Assembly (NCBI GenBank): GCA_937901225.1
Contig: CALCGX010000115.1
Location: forward strand, 1 to 15,768
DNA: 15,768 bases
From: an uncultured Bacteroidales bacterium
GTDB taxonomy: Bacteria > Bacteroidota > Bacteroidia > Bacteroidales > Paludibacteraceae
Reading direction: 5' to 3'
The translations under genes and the position numbers were made by a program. The notes under the pieces are model-generated. The model made no database searches. It had not been told where the DNA came from and saw nothing but the letters and a program-made list of their open reading frames with translations. Shown here piece after piece: positions 10,001 through 15,721 of the stretch. Numbering within the stretch: position 1 is the first letter of the stretch; the number at the start of each line of letters is the position of its first letter.

Positions 10001-13000
10001 AGAGAAGGCATTTTTTCCAATAGTTTCTATCTTACCACTAAGCATTACTGAAGTAAGAGAAGAGCAACTTTCAAAAGCATAATTTTCTATACTCTTCACA
10101 TTATTTCCGATAGTAATAGAGGTGAGTGAAGGGCAAGAAGAGAAGGCATTAGCAGCAATAGTTTCTACGCTATAGTCTGTATAATTGTGCGTAACTACTG
10201 ATGGTATTACAACATCATTTGAATATTTATCATTCTTAGCGATAACTTTTACGACTGGTCTTGTATAAGATCCTCCTATTTCAACGCTCTTGATTTCCCA
10301 TGTTGCGGAAGAGTTGGTACATACATATTTCCATGCTATACGGCAATTTTCTTTTAGATTTTCTGCAGGTATATCTACAGTCGTAGTAATAAAACTCCAT
10401 GCGCTAGTGCCATATGTTATGGGGATTTCTGTCCAAGTGGCAGTAGCCACATCACCATTAAAGTCATTGGAAACCCAACAGGTGTATTGCGCTTTTTGAT
10501 CAGCAGTTGAAGGAACAGATGCTTTAGGACCAAACGCGTGTGAGAATGTGAGTGTTGCAGATGAATGTTTGGATAAATCCAATGCTGGAGAAATTAGCCA
10601 ATCTTCGTTGGAATAAGTTCTTGAGTCTGCGTCGTTATATCCACTCATTTTTGCCCCATATTGACTATCGTAGCGCCATGTTTGAGTACCTGTGACAGAT
10701 ATATTTGTAAATGCATTAAAATCATCTTCTGTTGTTAATTGTTTCGACAAAAGTTCTTCACCTATAATATACTGATAGCATATATCGTTGTAATAAAATG
10801 TATCAATATATTGTATATTCTTAAACATTCCCCATACACTATCTGCCTTGTAATTAGCAATTGATTCGAATGGTACATATAGAGTTGCATTATCATACGC
10901 ATCAGTCTGGAATGAAGATGTAGATAATTCAGGGGGAGTTAGTGCTTTGCAATATATTGATTTAAGGGAGGAACAAGAAGTGAATGCATACTCTCCAATG
11001 CTTGTCACACTTTTACCAATAGTTACCGAGGTCAAAGAAGAGCAACCCCAGAAAGCACTCTTTCCAATGCTTGTCACGCTGTTAGGGATAGTGACAGAAG
11101 TAACTAAAGGACGACAGTCTATAATAGTATCATTTCTTATAAGCAAACCATCAGCATCTACATCTACGAAATCTGCACCCCAATAATTGTTGGTTAGTGC
11201 ATCTAAAGTACTGTTATTTACGAAATCATCCTTTACAAATATACAGTCATTAAAAGCATACACTCCAATGCTTGTTACGCTACTAGGGATAGTCACGGAG
11301 GTCAAAGAAGAGCAACCCCAGAAAGCACTCTTTCCAATGCTCGTCACGCTGTTAGGAATGGTAATGGAGGTTAAAGAAGAGCAATGTTGGAAAGCACTCT
11401 CTCCTATACTTGTGATGCTGTTAGGAATGGTGACAGTAGTTAGCGATTCGCACCTTGCAAATGCTCCTTCTTTAATAGTTGTCACGCTGTTCGGAATAGT
11501 GATATAGGTCAACGAATTGCAATTGTAGAAAGCCCAATTTCCAATGTTTGTTACGCTGTTAGGGATGGTGATAGATTTGAGATAAACGCAATCAGAGAAA
11601 GCATCATTTGCGATTAATCGTGTATTGTTTTTGATAGTATAAGATGTTCTCAGCGTCTCTGCTTTAATAAGGCAGTTGCTTATATATAGCACTCCCTTTT
11701 CCCAATTCGAATCAGTGTTATATACGCCAGTTCTATGGAAAGCATTAGTTCCAATGCTTATGACGCTATTGGGGATAATAATAGAGGTGAGGGAAGAGCA
11801 ATCATAGAAAGCACCATCTCCGATGCTTGTCACGCTTTCACCGATAGTCACAGAGGTCAAAGAAGAGCAATTATCGAAAGCATAATCTCCAATGCTCTTT
11901 ACTTCATCACCGATTATGTACTCAGTAACTTGTGAGCCAAATATATGGGAAATGTTATAAGAAGAAGAATAGGCTTTACTTAAAATCGCATCTGAGTTGA
12001 TCGTTACAGAGTTCAAAGAAGAACAATTATCAAAAGCTCCCTCTCCAATGCTTGTTACGCTGTTAGGGATAGTGATGGAGGTAACGATAGAACGACAGTC
12101 TATAACAGTATCATTTCTTATAAACAAGCCATCAATCTCTATATCTGCAATTGTTGCACCCCAATAATTGTTAGCTACTGCATCTAGAGTACTATTATTT
12201 ATGAAATTATCTTTTATAAATGCGCAAGCATAGAAAGCGCTCTCTCCAATGCTTGTAACACTGTTAGGGATAGTGATAGAGATGAGGGAGGAGCAATCGT
12301 AGAAAGCATTATCTCCAATGCTCGTTACATCATCACCGATGATATACTCAGTAACTTGCGAGCCAAATATATGGGAAAAGTTGGAATCTGATGAATAGTC
12401 TTTGCTCACAATAGCATCTGAATTGATTGTCACAGAGGTCAAAGAAGAGCAACCGTAGAAAGCTGCATATCCAATGTTTGTCACGCTATTGCCGATAGTA
12501 ACAGAGATCAAAGAAGAGCAACCATAGAAAGCAGCACGTCCAATGCTCGTCACGCTACTAGGGATAGTCACAGAGGTCAAAGCGGAGCAACTATAGAAAG
12601 CATTATCTCCAATGCCTTTCACCTCATCACCTATGATATACTCAGTAACTTGTGTGCCAAATATACTGGACACATTAGAGTCGGATGAATAGGATTTGCT
12701 TACAATTGCATCTGAGTTGATAGTCACAGAGGTCAACGAAGAGCACTCATAGAAAACATACTCTCCAATACTCGTTACGCTATTGGGAATGGTGATGGAA
12801 GTGAGGGTGGAGCAATATTGGAAAGCATCATCTCCAATACTCGTTACGCTATTGGGAATGGTGATGGAGGTCAGCGAATAGCAACGATAGAAAGCACCTT
12901 CTCCAATGCTCGTAACCCTATTGGGGATAGTAATAGATATGAGTGGGCAACGATCGAAAGCTCCAAATCCAATGCTCGTTACTGGGCCATCGAAGGTAAT

Positions 13001-15337
13001 TGTACCTACTCCATTTTCGTAAGTGTTGCTTACGATATTTGCGCCAAAAACATCGGCTTGGGTAGGAGTCACAATATTGCCATCGGTAGAGGTATAAGTA
13101 ATTTGCCAAGTAGGGTCGATTGTTGGCGTGTCTTCTTGCCACTTTGCATACAATGTGCCTGTCCAATGGGCGGGGATAATTGTTAAAGAAGAACCTGAGA
13201 ACGCCGGATTATCATACCAACCTAAGAATGTTAATCCTTCTGGGTGAGTAGGAGTAGGCAATGTATATGCACTGGTTACATAGGTTGGCAATAGCACCAT
13301 ACCATGTGCCACTTGAAAAGTAGGTCCCCAAGCAGCAGGCTGACCTGCTGTAGAGAAATCAACATTGTAAGTACCACTACCATTTTGTTCAAAAAACGCT
13401 GCAATACTATAACGCCAGTTAACTTCTGTACCGCTATTAAGAGCTGCAACAATGGTAGGATTAGAAGCAGAAGTAGATACTATATAATCTGCCAGCCATT
13501 TCCAACCAGCAGATTCGTCCAGCATCATTTCATTGACAAACTTACCTCTTGTCTGAAACCCGCGAAACAAGAATCCACTTATGTTACTTGGATAAAAAGC
13601 ATCTATATCGCTAGTAGGAGTGTCAAAATAGGATGTATATCTATTCATAAATTGTAGCATCAGATCACTCTGACTAGGCACTTCTATACTGGAAGTATTC
13701 ACCTCACCACCATTCAACTCCCATGTGATAGTATTAGATGGTTCGGGTTCTGGTTCGGGATCGTCAGTTGCATTAGGATCGGCGTTATAGAGCGCCACAC
13801 CGTGCTCTACGCCGTAGCGGTCGTAGGTATAGACAGCTATCGTGATGTCATCCAGCGAACCAAGCGAAGAGGTATTGAACGACTTGTCATATACCACAGC
13901 TTGCAAATACTGAGGGTTGCTAGTAGCAGTATTCACCCCTGTACCTTTAGGATAGGCATACACCGTAAAGCGCTCAGCCGTAGCATGTTGCCAAGTAAGC
14001 GTAGAGCCCGATACTGTAAGATTAGTAGGGGCTGCCAAAGCGGTGTTTGATTTCCAATCCATAGGTGGTGTGAGAGCCATGTGTGTGAAATGTGATTCTG
14101 CCAGTTCCTCTGACATTTGCAAATACGATGTCGTATTATAGAATACGGCTCCAGTATAGCCAGAAGATAAGTTTTTACGGTTGGCATCTAGTTCACGCTG
14201 GATTTCCACATATCCATCACTATATCCACTATAATAAGTTCCATCATTCTTTTGGATAGCTTTGTATGTCGCAAGAGAGGGGAAATGATGTACTCGTTTC
14301 TGATTTGGCAATTGGTTAGAGAAGTGCTCACATACAGATGTAGACCACCACTGACAAAGCACGTCATAGTCCTGTGCAGCGACTTGGGTTGACCAGTAGA
14401 TTTGTGGGTTGACATAGTCCACATAACCGCCTTTGATCCATTCTACGGTGTTGCAATATAGGACATTGTAGATATCGGATCCAGAGATACCAGATGGCAG
14501 AGAGATGCCATATGCACTAGCTGCTTTGGAATCGGTAGTCCAGATACCACCTGGGCCCATACCAAAACGCACCCATGGTTTTACGACTTGGATACTATCG
14601 TACATAGTTTTGATGACCTTGTCCACATTGCTGCGACGCCAGTCGTCTATCTTATTACCATTGTTGTTAACATCAATTACTTCAGATGCCCTATAGTGCA
14701 ATGCTTGAGCGACACTATCTTGATTGGTCGTACCGCCGTAAGCATAGAAATAGTCATCCATCACAAGACCATCTACATCATACTTATTGATAATCTCCAT
14801 GAGGACCTTCACCACATAAGCACGCGACTCTGGATAACCAGGATCAATCAAATAACCCGAGAAAGAGCTATTATTGTATTTTATGAGCCAATCTCCCGCA
14901 TTGTCCCACAACATGTCCGTCGCTGCTAATGTACTAGTAGACGCACGGAATGGATTCACCCATACGTGCAACTCCATACCACGTTTGTGCGCCTCATCAA
15001 TAGCAAATTGCAGTGGATCATAGCCAGGATCTTTACCGCGAGTACCAGTAAGTGCAATAGACCATGGCTCGTAGGAAGATTGGTACATTGCATCGCACAA
15101 AGAGCGAACTTGAAAGCATACGGCATTCAAGTTGCCAGCCTTCATCTTGTCAAGGATGTCAATTAGCTCTTGCTTTTGTTGCTCGCGAGTAGCATCGTTA
15201 GTAGCTTTGGTCTTGGGCCAGTCGATGCCTGATACGGTAGCCAACCATGTAGCACGGAACTCGTGTTTTGGAGTAGAAGCACCCATCGTCAAATACGACA
15301 AACAGAGCACAACACAGAGTGTAAAGATCTTTTTCAC
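4010..15337 (-). CDS. Giant secreted GHL10 glycosidase / BspA leucine-rich-repeat protein with T9SS-like C-terminus (3775 aa)
   Basis: One uninterrupted frame, about 400 kDa. Domains by residue: signal peptide 1-20; GHL10 (DUF187, DigH/YddW type) about 26-425, with FQVRSLCDAMY (75-85), NPFRA (128-132), VDGLVMDDYFYAYGG (188-202) and YVNPQIYWS (308-316); FN3-like 435-520; acidic-proline linker DDPEPEPEPS 525-534; InlB-like region 536-735; LRR block 1 786-1515 (21 units ending in AFxxC); choice-of-anchor-J-like 1516-1692 (EDWLISPALDLS); LRR block 2 to 1860; FN3-like to 1976; two InlB-type repeats 1977-2113; LRR block 3 2115-2283; second InlB-like region 2286-2478; OB-fold-like 2479-2660; propeller-like 2662-3046; LRR blocks 4a and 4b 3047-3501; beta-rich C-terminal region and a T9SS-like tail from about 3700. 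Family knowledge: DigH cleaves peptide-free peptidoglycan strands; BspA repeats mediate adhesion. Inference: a surface-bound glycan hydrolase and adhesin. Substrate unknown; fold names for the OB and propeller parts are tentative. Confidence 0.93.
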   Translation of the reverse strand: MKKIFTLCVVLCLSYLTMGASTPKHEFRATWLATVSGIDWPKTKATNDATREQQKQELIDILDKMKAGNLNAVCFQVRSLCDAMYQSSYEPWSIALTGTRGKDPGYDPLQFAIDEAHKRGMELHVWVNPFRASTSTLAATDMLWDNAGDWLIKYNNSSFSGYLIDPGYPESRAYVVKVLMEIINKYDVDGLVMDDYFYAYGGTTNQDSVAQALHYRASEVIDVNNNGNKIDDWRRSNVDKVIKTMYDSIQVVKPWVRFGMGPGGIWTTDSKAASAYGISLPSGISGSDIYNVLYCNTVEWIKGGYVDYVNPQIYWSTQVAAQDYDVLCQWWSTSVCEHFSNQLPNQKRVHHFPSLATYKAIQKNDGTYYSGYSDGYVEIQRELDANRKNLSSGYTGAVFYNTTSYLQMSEELAESHFTHMALTPPMDWKSNTALAAPTNLTVSGSTLTWQHATAERFTVYAYPKGTGVNTATSNPQYLQAVVYDKSFNTSSLGSLDDITIAVYTYDRYGVEHGVALYNADPNATDDPEPEPEPSNTITWELNGGEVNTSSIEVPSQSDLMLQFMNRYTSYFDTPTSDIDAFYPSNISGFLFRGFQTRGKFVNEMMLDESAGWKWLADYIVSTSASNPTIVAALNSGTEVNWRYSIAAFFEQNGSGTYNVDFSTAGQPAAWGPTFQVAHGMVLLPTYVTSAYTLPTPTHPEGLTFLGWYDNPAFSGSSLTIIPAHWTGTLYAKWQEDTPTIDPTWQITYTSTDGNIVTPTQADVFGANIVSNTYENGVGTITFDGPVTSIGFGAFDRCPLISITIPNRVTSIGEGAFYRCYSLTSITIPNSVTSIGDDAFQYCSTLTSITIPNSVTSIGEYVFYECSSLTSVTINSDAIVSKSYSSDSNVSSIFGTQVTEYIIGDEVKGIGDNAFYSCSALTSVTIPSSVTSIGRAAFYGCSSLISVTIGNSVTNIGYAAFYGCSSLTSVTINSDAIVSKDYSSDSNFSHIFGSQVTEYIIGDDVTSIGDNAFYDCSSLISITIPNSVTSIGESAFYACAFIKDNFINNSTLDAVANNYWGATIADIEIDGLFIRNDTVIDCRSIVTSITIPNSVTSIGEGAFDNCSSLNSVTINSDAILSKAYSSSYNISHIFGSQVTEYIIGDEVKSIGDYAFDNCSSLTSVTIGESVTSIGDGAFYDCSSLTSIIIPNSVISIGTNAFHRTGVYNTDSNWEKGVLYISNCLIKAETLRTSYTIKNNTRLIANDAFSDCVYLKSITIPNSVTNIGNWAFYNCNSLTYITIPNSVTTIKEGAFARCESLTTVTIPNSITSIGESAFQHCSSLTSITIPNSVTSIGKSAFWGCSSLTSVTIPSSVTSIGVYAFNDCIFVKDDFVNNSTLDALTNNYWGADFVDVDADGLLIRNDTIIDCRPLVTSVTIPNSVTSIGKSAFWGCSSLTSVTIGKSVTSIGEYAFTSCSSLKSIYCKALTPPELSTSSFQTDAYDNATLYVPFESIANYKADSVWGMFKNIQYIDTFYYNDICYQYIIGEELLSKQLTTEDDFNAFTNISVTGTQTWRYDSQYGAKMSGYNDADSRTYSNEDWLISPALDLSKHSSATLTFSHAFGPKASVPSTADQKAQYTCWVSNDFNGDVATATWTEIPITYGTSAWSFITTTVDIPAENLKENCRIAWKYVCTNSSATWEIKSVEIGGSYTRPVVKVIAKNDKYSNDVVIPSVVTHNYTDYSVETIAANAFSSCPSLTSITIGNNVKSIENYAFESCSSLTSVMLSGKIETIGKNAFSGCTALNEITLPASVKSIGENAFAGCTKLYDIYCFAMEPPTAYESSFANYNAFLHVPCDNQRVYLLDVIFGNFKYIECIEAETTPTDTIVVTPSFNDAEFIWPTNSSADSYTLAISKDGEVFCTLTFNANGQLTGIAFAPSRNGQHNAPAAAQTANGFAFTVTGLDEGSNYTYELLIQDRSGNTLQSYSGEFRTQSTNDRTVTVEYDAAQGQVTGAGTYLVGDTVTLTAIPNYGYHFVQWSDGNTDNPRTLVLTQDTTYTAQFDKNLYSITLLCNDEQGMVSGVSSAEYLDEVTISANPNYGYHFTQWSDGNTDNPRTLVLTQDTILTAEFALTISGQCGDNLYWAYDEASKTIAITGSGDMYDYTKDTQPWLLFQDQITEVTTSNTTTSIGDWAFDDCSGLTSVTIGNSVTSIGDYAFEYCSSLTSITIPNSVTSIGYEAFWGCSSLDTIHLEATTPPVLQDRSVFMDTPSPVCVIPCGTLATYQSSDWANQVGSFVEDCPPASAAITYVLNGGVQSEWETPQTMYNELNAVWNAFSGTSKTWGNLEDLKANVANGIPTQAGTMALDFIADENFKAKFEWLVTYMDAKCTEQGQTLPSSNASFLRYNLQAFFIDGMRTSWPISADYTICGVSTVEAYQPYWKSGFANPTNPTEEFVLNAPYREGYTFAGWYTTPDFSGKKVTTVNSETTGTLYAKWVEYIPTIAEVWNMEEGVETKISGVVNWVRYGNVFIQDITGGFRVYIPNDSTRLIPEVGTKIIAKGIRGSFAGSPQLNDAVVESSEPATLAEPIVTTLTDLCANPLKYFGQRVSVQGVYVAEYDSYGNIYVAERGGSNKVKGHYMVVDPIAFPVGTNVSITAVASQYDGAFQFEGDIAGIELAPGPKRDTYEYPIRNEKYTLTNDWVISNIEGNFAANKLAQTDSLFVRGMAAKDGIMYFINRETQSLIRVDGATGHMLDPIKITGEHLFEVYDEEMGEWKSGVIFGYNDIKFDQAGNCLIGACTTGGATRCQTFFIYIVDLETGVCTKLIEDVLWDNPSLDQVQFRFDAFGVAGDVTKNGVVMAADAQSWNVYRWLIKNGVVGYGEQINCALNAEIDESLFIETENFGTAPQIFPQDELGELFYVDGASTLPMLFDGDGMLLDDFINVPTGTNVWNSNGDTISINSGHLNGLIEFQVGEEYFLLMAATYSTHNVPSTFALYKFADENRAFSGMEPLWYFPHNGMGSNTNGYRTAVPSVDIIDNNTAKLYLYVGENGYACYTLNVGDKTVEPIDPTWQITYTSSNDSIVTPYATDVFGANIVSNTYENGVGTITFDGPVTSIGEEAFRQCSSIASITIPKSVTSIGQFAFGFCSSLTSITIPENVTSIVRGTFQGCSSIVSIVVDNNNTMYDSRNDCNAIIETATNVLVTGCKNTIIPNGITTIDRWAFASNKSLASITIPNTVMTIADHAFHSCSSLPFISIPNSVTSIGVQAFYNCSLFSSFTIPKSVTTIGKMAFKDCTSLDTIYVEATTPPTLGENVLGYSPVFTSSPLCYLPCGTLSAYEASDWAQYVSEFVEEGCAPIQMCGDNLFWEYADGVLTITGTGDMYDYAADTDVPWYGVRDNIKTINMPDEMTKIGDYAFYKCTALTSISLPEQLKHIGNRAFAQDTKIAGEVVIPEGVTDIADRAFYNCNKVNRFTLLPLTSPTLGEKVFESTSASFYISCEAMDDYKVATNWSKLKSRFVDACLNIYHYNTALGANGVHTTEDTLVAGIYYRRLFTPNVWETLYLPFEVDRVTVLEDGVEYDLNAWSIFSGGHYYLAKPYGIENKEVVFGFTQVVDAHTPYIIQFKDEYYRDKIITFYSEESWNKLSTSFEALPISFEMQMAGNTTLQDQILEEPVYMLRGTSNFILQNTTTVLHPFECYVMPYATPSGTPARMNVRFRGDVPTAVESVKGNESYLTYTVDGYTLTVYPQGQAFSIYSLNGALIYSCEAGKEAVDCELNSGCYLLHAGTEAHKIML
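6047..6196 (-). repeat. Direct repeat copy 2: preface of LRR block 4a
   Basis: This 150-bp stretch encodes DPTWQITYTS, then FGANIVSNTYENGVGTITFD, then GPVTSIG, and matches 12968-13117 base for base in register (offset 6921 bp, divisible by 3). The first 85 or so bases differ at only about six positions; the rest has diverged more. It introduces the fourth LRR block just as the partner copy introduces the first. Confidence 0.9.
7509..7515 (-). other. G7 homopolymer within the giant coding sequence
   Basis: Seven C on the + strand, so GGGGGGG on the coding strand, encode part of AERGGSNK at about residue 2609 in the OB-fold-like domain. A one-base slip would cut the protein there, removing the propeller-like domain, LRR block 4 and the C-terminal sorting region. 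The frame is intact as given. Confidence 0.85.
11111..11245 (-). repeat. 45-residue NNSTLDA/NNYWG module, copy 2
   Basis: Encodes CIFVKDDFVNNSTLDA, NNYWG and IRNDTIIDCR, aligned without gaps to 12092-12226. It follows LRR unit 19 of block 1. Confidence 0.85.
11888..12007 (-). repeat. 40-residue INSDAI/EYIIGDEV module, copy 3
   Basis: Encodes VTINSDAILSKAYSSS followed by IFGSQVTEYIIGDEVKSIG. It interrupts the regular LRR spacing between units 10 and 11 of block 1. Copies 1 and 2 lie at 12608-12727 and 12314-12433, each exactly 120 bp. Confidence 0.85.
12092..12226 (-). repeat. 45-residue NNSTLDA/NNYWG module, copy 1
   Basis: Runs from the Cys closing LRR unit 9 (CAFIKDNFINNSTLDA) through NNYWG to IRNDTVIDCR, replacing a normal LRR unit. 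The second copy, 135 bp long and in register, is 11111-11245, 981 bp (327 codons) away. Confidence 0.85.
12314..12433 (-). repeat. 40-residue INSDAI/EYIIGDEV module, copy 2
   Basis: Encodes VTINSDAIVSKDYSSDSN followed by IFGSQVTEYIIGDDVTSIG. In phase with the other two copies (294 bp from copy 1, 426 bp from copy 3). Confidence 0.85.
12608..12727 (-). repeat. 40-residue INSDAI/EYIIGDEV module, copy 1
   Basis: Encodes VTINSDAIVSKSYSSDSN followed by IFGTQVTEYIIGDEVKGIG. It breaks the regular LRR period between units 4 and 5 of block 1. Confidence 0.85.
12968..13117 (-). repeat. Direct repeat copy 1: preface of LRR block 1
   Basis: Partner of 6047-6196, the same 50-residue preface placed immediately before LRR block 1. 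Two near-identical segments in the same orientation and frame 6.9 kb apart could recombine to delete 2307 codons without a frameshift. Confidence 0.9.
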
Positions 15338-15398
15338 TAAATTTGGTATTTTGTAGTTATTATTAGCATCTATTTCGCCATTTTACACAAATAGCGCG

Positions 15399-15429
15399 CA
15401 AAATTACTACAAAAAACGCACATATGCAA
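15399..15429 (-). promoter_or_regulatory. Bacteroidota-type promoter for the giant gene
   Basis: On the minus strand TTG (15429-15427) is followed after 20 bp by TAATTTTG (15406-15399), a full match to TAnnTTTG at the normal spacing. This predicts transcription starting near 15392 and a leader of roughly 55 nt before the ATG at 15337. A T8-C-A7 tract (15440-15455) lies just upstream and could act like an UP element; that part is inference. Confidence 0.6.
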
Positions 15430-15460
15430 GTAAAATGAGTTTTTTTTCAAAAAAATGGCA

Positions 15461-15502
15461 GGAAAACGGAAAACGGAAAAGTGAAAGTGGAAACAGGAAA
15501 GC
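15461..15502 (+). repeat. Six-unit 7-bp purine-rich tandem array in the divergent intergenic region
   Basis: Six heptamers fit (G/T)GAAAnn: GGAAAAC twice, GGAAAAG, TGAAAGT, GGAAACA, GGAAAGC. Length (42 bp), unit length and unit number equal those of the arrays at 1307-1348 and 3966-4007, though the unit itself differs. It lies upstream of both promoters, in the 384-bp non-coding region 15338-15721. Confidence 0.75.
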
Positions 15503-15567
15503 CACCACCGATGGACATCGCAGTAGCAACGAAGTGGTTTCGAGGGGTAGCGTCAGCAAAAATTACG

Positions 15568-15622
15568 CCCACAGATAGGGCACATATATGCCACAGATGT
15601 GCCACAGATGTGCTACAGTGGT
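15568..15622 (+). repeat. 11-bp-period repeat array
   Basis: Five 11-bp units lie in register: CCCACAGATAG, GGCACATATAT, GCCACAGATGT twice in exact tandem, then GCTACAGTGGT. The 11-bp spacing weakly continues with a repeated GGTCGCG at 15620-15626 and 15631-15637. It is non-coding and sits about 45-100 bp upstream of the rightward promoter's -33 element. One helical turn per unit would suit cooperative protein binding, but that is inference. Confidence 0.65.
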
Positions 15623-15665
15623 CGCGAAATGGTCGCGTAGCCCGAAGAAAACTTGTAATACAGAA

Positions 15666-15697
15666 TTTGCAAATATGTAAAATTATTAGTAACTTTG
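15666..15697 (+). promoter_or_regulatory. Bacteroidota-type promoter for the rightward gene
   Basis: TTTG (15666-15669) is followed after 20 bp by TAACTTTG (15690-15697), a full match to TAnnTTTG. The ATG at 15722 lies 25 bp downstream, so the leader would be short (about 17-20 nt). It is A-rich and has no Shine-Dalgarno sequence, as is usual in this phylum. Confidence 0.65.
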
Positions 15698-15721
15698 CAG
15701 CAAATATACAAAATTGGCATT

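Noticed and set aside
11187..11507. Open plus-strand frames across the LRR region (also 5718-6032 and 10947-11186)
   Set aside because: They mirror the repeated LRR codons on the other strand and give repetitive peptides with no recognisable domain; antisense shadows.
10800..13000. CRISPR-like or satellite-like regular repetition about every 69 bp
   Set aside because: The period is 23 codons of a continuous minus-strand frame with the SITIPNSVTSIG...AFxxCSSL pattern; these are protein LRR units, not spacers and repeats.
15433..15456. T8-C-A7 as a hairpin terminator
   Set aside because: It would have almost no loop and only A-T pairs, and lies upstream of two divergent promoters with no gene ending there; more likely an A/T tract.
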